From contig JAJKFH010000470.1 in NCBI GenBank assembly GCA_023333565.1, forward strand, positions 124,001 through 188,000: DNA of 64,000 nt, given 5' to 3'. Source of the DNA: Puffinus mauretanicus (taxonomy: Eukaryota; Chordata; Aves; Procellariiformes; Procellariidae). Under the pieces are notes generated by a model, which was not told the DNA's origin, searched no databases, and saw only the letters and a program-made list of their open reading frames with translations. A program made the translations under genes and the position numbers. Below are positions 50,231 to 62,650 of this stretch, piece by piece. Numbering within the stretch: the stretch's first letter is position 1; each line of letters opens with the position of its first letter.

Positions 50231-53200
50231 AACCTTGACTAAAACAAACTTTACCTTTAAACCCTTTTGTCTTCCCTAATAGAGGGTGAAGCGGGGAGAG
50301 AGGAGAAGTGTGTTAGAATTTGTATTAGCTGTAGTTTACTCTGTAGAGATAGACTCCCGAGCTGTTCTGTTCTGCATCAGATCATCATAGAGAAATTGCT
50401 AACTTGGCTGGAGGAAATAAATAGTTACACGTGTTCGAGCAGTTACTGTATCATGCGCGTGGGGGGCTTTGTGAAAGCAGAGTCTGAGTGAGTACACCAA
50501 TCCTTGTGGAAAATCCCAGGATTAGGCTGATCTTAACAATGTGCCACTGCCCCTTCTGACTGAAGATGCAAGGATACATCTCTTCAGTTTGCATATACAG
50601 TGTCTGTGGGTTTAAACCTTTGGGCAACTTGTCAAGTAATTGCTGTTGACGTAAGCCATTGCTGTGCATCAGCAGCAAAGAGAACAGGAGAGATCATTTC
50701 ACTTTTAGTACTTCATGTCATGTCAAGAAAAGTAGAAATTGCTGATCCCATAAGGGAAGGAGATGGCAGAAGGAAGCTCGTTTTAATGAGTGGTGGTTTT
50801 TTGGAATTGTGCACTAGCAAACATGTCTTTCATCTCATTCCAAGGTGTCACTGGATGCCAGGTACACAATGTGCTCTTGAGTTGCATAACCATACACCCC
50901 AACTCATTAATGATTTATTTTTTGAAGCTATGCTCCTTCACTCATAACACCTCTGGTTTGAGATAACTTGCTGCGAGAACTTTGAGGACAGATTTATTGA
51001 AGACTCACAAACTGAGGCCTTAAACACACAGCTGGGGTGGTGCATGTGAGTCTTGGATTGTCTGGTCAGCCTTGCAGTGTCTCTAGGAGACTTACCAGTC
51101 AAAGCACTAAATCTTCTTGGTTGCTCTCTACTGCTACTTTGGTGACAGCGAGTCATCTTTGCTTCCAGTTGAATGAAAAGAGTTTTGCTAAGCTGGCTTG
51201 GTTTAAGTCTGGTCTAGAAAGGTGCTGAGCACACCTCCTTATGGGTATTGCCAGATGGTGTCCTTAAAAGCCCTTAGGGTCACCATCTGATGCAAACTTT
51301 TGAAGTTTTGACCATGGTGAGTTGGTCTCCTCAATAGATCGTTACCTGTGTTATGCTAGAGCCTAGGAACTGACAAGGATACAGCTCTGTCAGCGCTGTA
51401 GAAATACAAGTATTAAGGAGCTGACCTCTCCTAAACAGACAAGACTGATTTAGTCTAGGAGAAAGGATATTGTGTGCAAGCACAGTGAATGATGCAAGGA
51501 TTGGAAACAGTGATTTAGTGGCACTATTTTGTTTTATAACTGTGTGATGTCTTGCGAAGAGAGCAGCTAAGTGGAGCAGTGACGGAGGAGAAGAGGGAAG
51601 GATGAGTGCAGCTCAGGCAATGTGGGCAAGACGAAAAGACAGTCGAAGGGGAGAAGTATCTGGAGGATAACGCACTGTGGCAATCCACAGTGGACAAAGA
51701 ACTGTAAATCCTGCTCTTATGGTATCAAAATCCTCTCACTTAGCTCTTTGTCAAAGGCCATTTGTGGCATCTTTGGCAGAAGGGACAAGATCAAACTCTA
51801 TGGATTTTTTTCCTAACCCATTTGAACTAGCAGTACTGCTGAGGAGGTCTCAGTATAGTGAGAGAGACCTCAGTACATTGCAAAAAGAAACATTAATCCT
51901 TTCAGAGACACTATGAAGAATTATTGTGAGTTTTTTTTAAGGTTATACTGATTTCTGAGAATGCAACTTCTGGATTAAGAATAAGAATCTTTGAAGTAGG
52001 AGTTTTCTATAGGAGTGACTCATGAAGCTTTTTGGAGGTGTTCATTGTTGTAGTAAGTGTGAGTCTTCACTGCATACTCTGCCTCTGATCTATGTGGCTC
52101 CACATCATGAATAAGTATTTGTTTTGAGATCTCTCTGACAACTTTACCAAATTAACATATGTGCAGACCTAGTGAATGTTAAAAAAAAACCAAACCAGCA
52201 CTATTGTAGTTTGCAGTCTTTTGGACTGTTTTGTGGGACCAATGTGGATTACATGGCTACTTAACCTTTTTCTTCCTGCTTTTACTAGTAGAAACTGGAC
52301 CGCTAGGCTGTTGCTTCTTGTGATGCAGCCTACAGGATTGCCTCCAGACAACAAAACTCCCTGATTTTTTTTTTTTCAAACAGAAATGACTGTAATTTCA
52401 AATTTTCTTAGAAGGTATCAGCAGCTGACTCAAGAGGAGGTGGGAACTGGAGGACTGTAAATGTTATAACAGTAAAAATTGGTTCTCCAGGAAATACAGA
52501 AGGGTTACTTGGAGGAAGGGAGAAACCTTAGGAAAAATTGTCTGGAAGAGCCTTCACTTCCTTCTGACTTTGACAAGAAGATGTCTTATCCTTAAACTAA
52601 AATGGTCAATATATTTGGAGTGTTTTAATGGAGTTATTGGAAATCCTATTTGGAATGAAAATTCCCAGTTTGGGGCAAACCACTGTATTTCATACCTGCA
52701 GTGTTTCTATCCATTACCACTTTTGGGGGATTCTGCTGAATACAGAACCCAGTCATAATTTGATTCTGATTGTCAAGAGATTCTGTGAAACACAGCTGTC
52801 CTCACGTGACCATGGCCTATGACAAATGCAACTGTTTTTCATTGAATTAACAAAATTGAGAATGTGTATGAACAAAATCAGCGCTCAGAGTCCCAAGGCA
52901 ACAAATTTCTGGAAAACTAGGAATAACAAATTAGAAAACGCATAACTAAGCACCTTATTGTCGCCTGATAATGGCAGTGAGTTAGCAGCAGTGAGACTGA
53001 TTCCTCTGCCTGTTATTCTGTGTACTGTCCTTTTTCAGTTTCCCACAACAGTGTCGTCCTTGTGTGCAACTCTGGTTGTTTTGTGGTTAGTACTCAGAAC
53101 GGATTCCTACAAAAGCATACATTACCCAGGACAGAGGGGGTATAATTGGCTTTTGGTCTTTTTATTTTTACTTCATGTAAATAATTTGATGTGGGTTTTT

Positions 53201-54504
53201 TATGATGCAAAACTGTATCAGTAAATTAACCTATGTATGATAACTGGACCACCATGACAATGTGGACTGCAAAGTGTCAGTTGTATGGATGTATAGATGC
53301 TGACTGCAAAAAGGTCAAATCTGTTTTGTATACCTTATAATCTTTAAATTTTGTATCTGTTTATTGTGTAGTCTTCAGTCTTGGCTTACTAGTTTTTCTC
53401 TGCATCCGTGTTGCAAATGAAACAGGAAAAAAGCAGGCATGTTGCAAATGAAACAAATGTTTGGTTCTCAAAAATGCACACTGGACTCTGCTGAAAAATT
53501 ACGTTCTAACCAGAGCATCAGAACTATTATTGCCAAATCATTGGCCACAAATATCTCCCTAATACAAATCTCTCCTCTTTGTGAACACAAAGAAAGGGAG
53601 AGAGACAGACAGGGGAACAAATCAAAATTTTCTTAGAATGCCTGCATTAAGGTCTTTGGAGGTCTCCAAGCAAAAAGGACTGGGTTGACGAATAGATGCG
53701 AGAAGTGCTAATAACACAGAAATGATGCTGTTAGTGAATGTGTTTTCTTCTTACCTTGAGAGCTGAACTACTGCCCCTCATAACACTGTCCCTGTTACTG
53801 AAGGTAAAATCGTTAATGATCAGAATGTAACAGGGAGAGCTCATCTGCCTGAGTTAGATGCCTCTGCAAATTTATGATTGCTCCTCTTGTGATCCCCACT
53901 GGTATTAGACTGGTATTAGTTCTACTGTGTCAATCAAGTATCAGTGTAGGCCATTTCAGTGCCATGTCTTATGCTAATATTACTTCACAAATCTGGATTT
54001 CGTTTCAACTGGGAGTAAATTAATTTTTCTTCTCTAAACTACTTTGTTCTGAGATTATGTGCTTTTTTTTTAAAGTAAGGTCTCCAAAGTGTCCTTTTTT
54101 TTTTTTTTTGGTAGCAGTAGATGCATAATCCTAATATAAAAACAAATAAACAACCAAAAAAAAGGCACTGTCCAGGGATACAACTTCAGCTGGCATAAAT
54201 TGTTAGAAGGCATTGTGGTACTATCACATTTTAGCTGAAAAATCTGTTCTTTTTCAAGTTACGATCTGCAAGCAAGCACCCTGAATACTTTGCGAGAGAT
54301 AATTGGCTATTCTTCATTGCTGAAAATTATCACACTACTCCCTGGGAACTGCATGAACCCTTTGTGTATCTATTAAAAAATCTCTGAGAGCGCGCTAAGT
54401 ACAGTTTGTATGGGGGTTATGGAGCCCCTGTATGGATCCTGCTGCAGGATAGAAATGCATCACAACTTTCAGCATGTTTATCATACCCTGATGGTTAGGG
54501 AACT

Positions 54505-54550
54505 GTAGGCAGAGAACTGAGGCACAGGGAAACCAGATAATCTTCCTGAA
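54505..54550 (-). repeat. Short MIR/L2-like fragment
   Basis: 'ggcagagaactgaggcacag' is close to the 'ggaaactgaggcacagag' part of the MIR/L2 core in reverse orientation. Only about 45 bases are recognisable. Confidence 0.35.
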
Positions 54551-57454
54551 GTTTATTTTATGTCTCATTTCAGAGACTCACACCACAGCAGAGATCAACC
54601 AAAAATATTTTGCATATTGGGACAGAACTATCTGCCTTTCTTCCAACACAGCCCGCAGTCTATTGCTCTTGGCCCTCTCCTCACCTTGTACCTTCTCATC
54701 TTTCAAAACCAACAAAATGCAAGGGTTTACCTGATGCTTTCAGCTCCACAACATGTTCCTGCTGAATATTGGTGCAAATTGGCTAAGTTTCTTGTATTGT
54801 TATTTTCTGTCAGCTTCCTGTGTCTTACATCTGTTTTCAGCTTTAGGGAAGAGAGAAATCAGATGTCTGTAGGTAATCTGGCTGGGAGGTGTGGCGTGAT
54901 TGAGGAAGGCAGCTTCTGGCAACGCTGAGGCTGTGGAGGGTGGCCAAGGTCACTTAATGCGGTATGTGTAAGAGTGAATTCCTCGATACGAGGTGGCTGC
55001 ATGACCATCGAGCTGACACTGAAGTAACTAGCTAGAACTCAGCAATGCTGGGGGAAGGCCTCGAGCACTGGGGCATGCTGGTTACATATTGATCAATTCT
55101 CTGTACTTTCTTCTTGACTCTTATTCTAATCTTTCTTTCTTTTCTATTTTTATGTCTGTTATGTGACCTGCAAACACTTGGAATTGATACACTCAGACAA
55201 TCTTTTGGGAGAACCTTTCCTGTGACTGAAACTTGGGGATTTATTAATTGCCATGGAAGGAAAAATAACAATAGAGTTGTGCAAAGATTAGTGCAGTGGG
55301 AGGGGGGTGGCAGTGCTGTTCAGACACGTATCGCCACTTTCATTCCTGCATTGCCGGATATGGGGCAACACGGAGCCCAACATTACCTTAATCCATCAAC
55401 AGCTGTAGTCTCAGACACAGTGGCTCACTTTTTGACTGTGAAAATCTGTCCATTTTCTGCCCAGTCTGTCCATTTTCTCCTCTCTTCTTAAAATAAAATA
55501 GCACAAAGGACACTGGTGAATATGCGCAGCTGCACAGGTGGGATCTGCTCTACCATGCCACTTTCTGAAGAGCTCAGTGGGAAGCTACTTGGTATTGAGT
55601 GTTGCTTTTCTATGTGCTAATAAAATAGGGTATTCAGGACTCTCTGCAACTTGCAGTGTGATTTGGTTCTGAATTACATGGAAAACGACCACCACAGCAG
55701 TCTAACAGGATATTAAAGTAAATTTAAATTTAATGTATTTTTAAGCTCCTTTGCTCAGCTAAATGATGGAAAGGGGCTGTTGTATATAAAAAGAGATCTG
55801 GCCTTTTGAATTTTCAGCTCTTACGAAGTTGCAATTTTTCCTTTTCTCATGAAATTGCATTTTCTGAATCTGCATGAAAAATGGCAGAGGAGCTGCACAC
55901 AGATCAGCTTGTGCTGGCAAACTCTTTTTTCTTTTAAATGACATTCTCTAGCCTACTTCTGTAAGGGTGTGAATCTTTTTTCAATCATACTGGTCTGACA
56001 GCAGCTTCATCAGAGTTAAGTCTTAATCTATGTTTTCGGCTGGTGAAAACTTGCTCCTTGCTTTGATTAGAGAAGTGTTGCCAATTTCTCTTTGACATGC
56101 ACTTACTGCCATGTCAAGAAGAATGGGAAAACACTGATGTCTCTGCCCTGCCGTCAAGGCTTATTGTCATGCTCTGCAGTTAAGATTCACCCATTCATAA
56201 GGATGAAACTCGGGGAGGCTGCGGAGCCTTATGTGCTTCTTTCTGAAGTTTTGCTTGTGCTTGAGCATGCTCCTGACTCAGCTGTTTGTGCATGTTTGTT
56301 TTAGAGCTACTGACCTCTAAGCCAAGGGTATAAGTCAGTTGAAAGAGTTCATGTCACTGCCTTAACTTGCCTTGTTTACAGTGAGGCCTGTATTACCATA
56401 TAGCGGCTAATCTGAGCCACGGCCAGCTGAGATGATGCTATTCTCAAATATAAGCATGGCCACAGATGGTTCTTAACCTAACCTCTGAGATGAAAGTTTT
56501 CGTTCTGTATTTTCTACCCATAGTTTCAGTACCTCAGGAGATGCTTTGGAGAGAGATTTCTGAGGAATATTTAGGATGACCAGGTAGCTGACATTCCTGT
56601 TTTCAATCTGAGCCCTTCTTCACATCGTGCAAATGGGTACTCTCCATCTTCTCAAAGAGATGAAACATGAATTTCAAATGACTTGTCAGCCTTAAAGTAC
56701 TCATGTTACAAGTTATCCCTCTATTTGGGCTAAGTTCCAGCTTCTTACTTCCACCTATTTTTAAATTATTTTGCAGTTATAAATGTGTATTGATGACCCT
56801 CACATCCTGTTGTAAACTGCTGTGAAACTCCTTTTCATAGGAGGCTGCAACTCAACCTTTTTCAGGTACAGCATAGTTTTATAAAATGCTTTGGGTCGGT
56901 GCAGCTGTGTAAACTAGGATTTTTGCCGCTGCATCTTAACAGAGTTTCTTTATTTATTGCTAATTCTGGGCACATAACATAAATATAGTGTTGCTTTTAG
57001 TGAGATGTGGACTGTGGATTTCAGATTGACATAAGTTTTTCTCCTGGCCCCTCAAGGTCCTGTAGTTTTGTAAACAACTCAATTTCAGTCTGAACTTCTC
57101 TGTAAAATGAAAATAAATGAAACCAGTTTCCCACCTGGTTTTGTTTATGATGTTTGTTGAAATTCCCAGGAGGTTGTACATAGCTGGTCAGAAATACACT
57201 ATCAGGTGGTCCTGGTCTTGTCCATTAAGATCAATTTTTTTTCCCCTTTGGGGTCGGGGGTGGGAAGGGGAAGCTCATGAGAGAGAGAGAGAGATTTACT
57301 GTGGCTGGAGGGAGGAGATTTACTTCTCTTCCATGACAGCTCACATTTTCCTCTACGTTCTTCCAAGTCTCTGTTCAAAGTTCTTCTATTTTGGACTAAT
57401 CAAGATTTGGTAGCTAGAGCAAAGCTTGCCCATCATGTAAGATGCCAAATGCTT

Positions 57455-57515
57455 TCAAATTCATTGATCTCAGTGGAACATGAGGGAGCTCAGCCGTCAG
57501 CACTAGCATTTCAGT
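57455..57515. repeat. Ancient amniote repeat relic
   Basis: 'ttcattgatctcagtggaac' followed by 'gggagctcagccgtcagcac' resembles the widespread reptile-repeat phrase 'cattgacttcaatgggagctg...gggtgctcagcacc'. Family unknown. Confidence 0.4.
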
Positions 57516-58337
57516 TCTTAAACATTTTTAGGCTTTAAAATGGGCTATTAATCTTGGCTCTGGCAAAGTATCCAAGGACGTCAGCAGTGTGTGATATGTC
57601 CCATAAAGTGCAACTTCTAGGAATCCTTTTTTTATGTGTAGAGCGTGTCAAGGCTCATGTTCTGTTTGCATTTAGTCTAATGACATCTCAGAATGTGTTA
57701 TTTAGAGCACATTTCAAAAAAAGATTTTGTTAACATAGAGCCAGTGTCTGGGCTAATGTGATTATCTTGAATCAAAATACAGCTGGACTCTCAGATGTAT
57801 AGAGTTCAATGCTTTTTATAGGGAATATTTGTTTTGAAATAAACAAAATGAAAAAGAGAGAAAAATCTCCTTCTTTATAGTTTATACCATAATTTCATCT
57901 GTTTTCATAGAAAAACTTGCAATCCTTGTCAGTTTACCTGAATTTAAAAAAGTATCGGTACTTTTAGGTAAGAAAACAGCAGGGACCCAGTGTCCTTCAT
58001 TTGGTCTTGTCTAGCAAACCTAAACAACAACAGAGCTTATGGATCCTGGACAATACATGAACCTATAATAACAAAGGGATGTGACATGAAATGTGTACGG
58101 GGAGATTGTTTTTCAAAGCAGCAGACTCCACTTTCAAATTCCTAAGGGTTTCAACAATGTGATCACAATGAGAATTGTGCTTTTTAGCGCACTGCACATT
58201 CCTAGTCCACATGAAGCAAATTTGGCTGTTGTCATGACGTGCTGCTTTGTAAGAAGCGTAGTTGCTCTGCAATTACTTATCTTCAGGCTTATGCCAAGGA
58301 TTAACCCAAGGGTTAAGGCCAAAGGGTCCTGGTCTGT

Positions 58338-58525
58338 TGCCCATTAAAGTCAGCGGAGGCACTTGCATCGACTTCAGCAGCTCCTGGATCAGAGCTGAGA
58401 ATCATGATCTGAATGCAGCTCTTAGTCTGTCTTGGGTTTTCAATGTGACCTGGAGGAATATCCCTTTCCTCTCGCTTCACTTGACTTTGGGCAAAGCTGT
58501 TACTCTCTCTGTGCCTCACCAAGAA
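58338..58525 (+). repeat. Ancient repeat relics: 'gaagtcaatggg' motif plus MIR/L2-like core
   Basis: Bases 58338-58395 contain 'cccattaaagtcagcggagg' and 'cgacttcagcagctcctgga' with 'tcag', a close relative of the common 'cccattgaagtcaatggg...gacttcaatgggagcaggatcag' phrase. Bases 58478-58525 read 'cttgactttgggcaaagctg' and 'ttactctctctgtgcctca', matching the MIR/L2 section 'tgaccttgggcaagtcactta...ctctctgtgcctcag'. They may be one element or two neighbours. Confidence 0.5.
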
Positions 58526-60041
58526 AAGGAGGCTTAAAAAATCATTAGTATTTCAAAAGCACTCATTCTAGAGAGGGGGGCTGTAGAAGCAAAGTGGTAA
58601 ATCCTGCTCTATTGGAGCTGTCCAAATATTATTGTTTGTATTGAAAGAAAGCTCTTAAATGAAGGCTGGTGTTCAGAAGCCAGTACAGCTCAAGAGTCAT
58701 CACATCGCTGATCTTCTGCTAGAAACGTGGCGCTTGTCAGTTGACTTAGTGTGCTTTCACACAAACACAGGTGATGAACTTCAAGCTTCTAATTTAACTA
58801 TTTGTGTCTCTGGAGGAACAGATTTGTCTCTGATTTATGGATATTCTCATGCCTCTTTTTAAATGGTGCTGCATTTCGTTAAAGGTAGGTCTAGAGTACA
58901 TAACTCTGGAAAGCATTTTTTGGATTTAAAAATAGACATCACAGCCTAATCTCTGTAAAAGTCCCCATTTACCAGTCATTCTGTCACAGTGAAAACGCAG
59001 TTTATCTTTCCTGCAGATATATAAAGCTCTTTCTATATATATAATTGGGAGCAATTAAAGTGTTCATTGACTTGTTTCAGAAACTGTAAAAGATGTGCAG
59101 ATTTTTTTTTCATCAGTTCCTGTTGGTCTTTGGTCCAAGCCCTTCTCTGGTTAAGTATTTTTCAAGGTAATGTTGTTCTATAGGAAGATCTTATTCACAA
59201 TTATGGTGACATGGATTTTTATTTCAGCTTTTCAGCTGCAAATTCAAAGCAGAAATTAATAGAAAAATACAGCAGGATGATGTGAATTTGTTACTACAAA
59301 ATATTTTGTATCTTTTCATCTGAAGTCTGTGCACAGCTGTATATCCTCCATAGAATGAAAGTAAATAGAAAGCTTCAGGCTTTTTTGGCAAATTTTGGAA
59401 TAATTTACTTCTAGTCACAGTTTGGCATTTCAGGCTTGGAGCAGCTGCATTTCTAGTAGCTCCCACTGGTTAAGCCTCTTAAATGTTTTTTTTTTATTTT
59501 TGCTGCTTTTAAAATAAATGTTAAATATTCCAATCCTATTCTGCTCTTAATGAATTGGACCTACCTGTAAGACAGTATTCTGGAAGAGAGTTGTCTGTTT
59601 AGAGCCGCTTCATATTAGCATGCTTATTATGTAGGGAAAGGGGGAAAGAACCTCCTTCCCTTTGAAATCTTCCAGATTTAGTTCTACAATTCTGCCTTGT
59701 GGCCAAATGCATTTTGTGTCTCATTTGTTCCCTGCTGCAAATCAGGACTCTAAATATCTCATGGTCTCTGGAGCAGGAGGAAGGTCTTGCGAGCCCAGGT
59801 TAATTACTGGGAAGCATTACTCCACAAAATGAGTATTGCGTGCCAGAAACAGTCTGTAGGCAAGCACTTCAGTTCCTGCAACAGAATCAAAGGTTCCCAA
59901 AACCAATTCCTCTGGTTACTTGGTTGCTATTAAAACAGCTGGGTGTACTCATGGGCATCCTAACTGAAATGCTCTGGCACTCCTTTTGAGTTTTGCCAAC
60001 ACCAAATCATCCTAGAAAGCTGTTCAAGAGGGTCTGAATTT

Positions 60042-60059
60042 AAAAAAAAAAAAAAAAAA
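60042..60059. repeat. (A)18 tract with A-rich flank
   Basis: Eighteen A are followed by ACAAAC and A8 to about 60075. No retroposed gene or SINE body was recognised upstream. Confidence 0.8.
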
Positions 60060-61367
60060 CACAAACAAAAAAAACCTCAACAAAACAACACTGCCAATGA
60101 GATCTCAAATGAGATAAATATTTGGTCAGCTGGATATGCAAAGACCACTGTCTCACACATGCTTGCATACACAGGACAGGCTGCAGTATGGAGTGCTGCG
60201 TTTAGCCAGATGTTTGACCTGTGGTGCGTGCATGGAAACATTTGAGCATGTGAGTAAGTTATCATTTTGCACTGGGACCACTTAAACTTGAAATTTCCAA
60301 TGACAAATTGAAGAATACTTCTTTTTAAGTTGCAGTGCAGTAATGGGAGTTAGGATTTATAAGCCCTGCCAAATTCAATAAACTTGTGTTATAGCCTTTT
60401 AAAATTGTTATATCGAACGCTGCTTATAAAGAGCCATCTTCCTTCTATTGTTTCATAATTTATTCAGTGTTTTCTTAACTGGCCCATCAGCAGAACAGTA
60501 AAAATGCCACTGAGTAAACTTTGTTTAATGGTGACCAATTTTTGTCTATGTTACAATAATGTCTGTGGGAAGAAACAATTACCTTGTGATTCGCTGTCAA
60601 AGCGGTAAGTGCATTTTCTTTCCAGTTCATTTAGAAGGGACATCACTTTCAAGCTTTTCCTTGTTCTCTTTGTGGGGTTGTTTCCTCTTCTGCACATTTG
60701 GATTTTTTGCAATGCACACTAGAAAGTACTGGTTCAGCCCTGAATCCAGGATTCAGAAATAGAGCCTCTGCTGTCCTCTATGCAGTGTCGGTCTTCAGTG
60801 ATGCGTTATCGGTACAGCTCAGACTCATTGCTCAGATGTTTACTGAAACCCCCCAAAACAGAACAAACCTTCCAGTGTCAGCTATTAATTCTATTTTTCT
60901 ACTGGGTTTGCTGTATGAACCAACATCGATTGCTGTTTGTTTTGTTACATTTCCATCTTCAGTTGCAGCACAGAGACTCTCAAAGATATGATCTGTTTTC
61001 TTTTCATACCTGTCCTAAGTATTAGGGATGGAAGCGTTTGTGAGTTTTTGGCCACTGCATGTTGCAAGCATTTATCATCATCATTATTATATTAATGTAA
61101 GAAGGCAGTTGGAAATGTTCATTGTGGCCTGAAACTTCTCAAGTGCCTTGCAGTTCTTCTTTGTAGTGAGTGATGGTCAGTCCCCAATATGTTTGCTAGG
61201 ATGAGAGCATTCAGAGGGACTCTCAGAATCACTAGTGAAGTCTGAAAAATCTTCTTTCCTCAGAGAGGAGAGGAGCACATTTCACTGCCCAGCAGCACAT
61301 ACAGAGACTGTTTGCAGTAGAGATGCTGAAGATTCAAATACATTAACAGAAAATAGTTCTCAGAGTT

Positions 61368-61396
61368 GGGGGGGGGTGTGCGTGTGTGTGTGTGTG
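61368..61396. repeat. G9 run joined to a (TG)n microsatellite
   Basis: Nine G at 61368-61376 run into an imperfect TG repeat to 61396 with one TGCG interruption. It can adopt unusual DNA structure (G-rich and Z-form prone) and is a likely polymorphic marker. Confidence 0.85.
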
Positions 61397-62297
61397 AGGG
61401 TTTTGGGCAGCAGCCGTATGTGCCACCAAACTGTGGGTATCTGTAAGCAACGCAGAGCCTCTTGATTTGTATGTTCTAATCCAAGATGTGCTTCCTGTAC
61501 TGTTCGCAGAGTTTTCATCCTCAGAAGTGCCTCCCAATCTCAATGCCCCTATTGTACACTGAAAGGATGAAAAGCTAAATTGACCCCAGGGATTCAAGGT
61601 GTTTCCAATCTGAAGATTAGGCTGCTAAAGAACCCTAGGTTATGAATAGCCTAAAATCTTTCCTTTGGGCTCTACAGAAGGGTTGAGGCATAATCAGAGT
61701 AGTCGGCTCCATATATCACATTACTCTTCTTGGATGTCAGAATTCTGTTACAAAAAACATATTTGGAATCCATAAATTGTTCTGCGCTCTTCTCCAGCGT
61801 GCTGGCCATTAACCACTGCAGGGATTAAACAGCTACCATTATGTAGGCAGCATCATGTTTATAACAAATTGCTTCCTTATAGCCCACCTGCTGCTTTCAG
61901 TAATTTGAAAGCACGGTAAGTTAGGTCTCGAAAGTTGTATTTTGGAAGATGACGGGGGTTTAAATAAAAGGTTTTAAATTACCAGGCCTCAAATAGCTAC
62001 CTAGAGAGGCAGTGTCTAGCATCTGGACTGTTACTGAATTACTGTAAGTCTCTTAATCAGCAAGGGAGCCCCTAAACTGAATGGCTGGTGGGAGTGAAAC
62101 CTGACACTAAATGGACAGCAATGTAAGAAAGCTTTGTGAGCAACTCCCAGAGGAGTAGGATGAATAAGTACATCTTTAGGGAAAGAAAACCAAAGTTGCC
62201 TTTTAGGATAGAAGAGCACATTCCCTGCAATGTGTTTCCTCTTGTTTTTGTTTTTTGGTGGGTTTGTTTTCCTCATGTGGTTTTTGAATGCCTCCAG

Positions 62298-62385
62298 ACC
62301 AGATCTTTTGGTGCTATAAATTGATGTAGCTCCTTTGGCTTCAATAGGGTTATGTTGATTTACTCCAGCTGAGGATCTGCTGTGT
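62298..62385. repeat. Ancient palindromic repeat relic (MITE-like)
   Basis: The order 'ccagatctt..ggtgctataaattgatgtagctcc' (broken), 'ggcttcaatagggttatg' and 'ctgaggatctg' follows the old amniote repeat whose two halves are near reverse complements ('ccagatcctcagctggtgtaaatcag...ctgatttacaccagctgaggatctgg'). Here one half reads ACCAGATC and the other GAGGATCTG around a CTCC...TCAATAGGG centre. A palindromic DNA transposon (MITE) origin is plausible; the family name is not known to me. Confidence 0.55.
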
Positions 62386-62554
62386 GAGTCTATTCTCATA
62401 CTGCTGGAGTTAGCAAGTTCAAGCCCACATTTTGAGTACTTCATGCATGCACAAGAAATTAATCGTAGCAATGATGTGTGCAAAGTATGTGTGAACACTT
62501 TTCCACAGGCGGTTCTCAAAATCCCTGCCTCTGCTATCTCCATTTAATGTTGAC

Positions 62555-62650
62555 CCTGTCTCTTCTCTCAGTTGTGCAGGTTTTACACTGGCATAAGTCC
62601 ACTGACTTAATAGGTTTGCTCCAGGTTAACACCTGTCTGTAAAAGTAGTG
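62555..62650. repeat. Second ancient palindromic repeat relic
   Basis: 'tctctcagttgtgcagg', 'ttttacactggcataagtcc', 'actgacttaatagg' and 'gctccaggttaacacctg' follow the consensus 'ctcagttacaccggtgtaaatccggagtaactccattgacttcaatgg...ctccggatttacaccggtg', again with halves that are roughly reverse complements. It lies 170 bases from a related relic. Confidence 0.5.
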
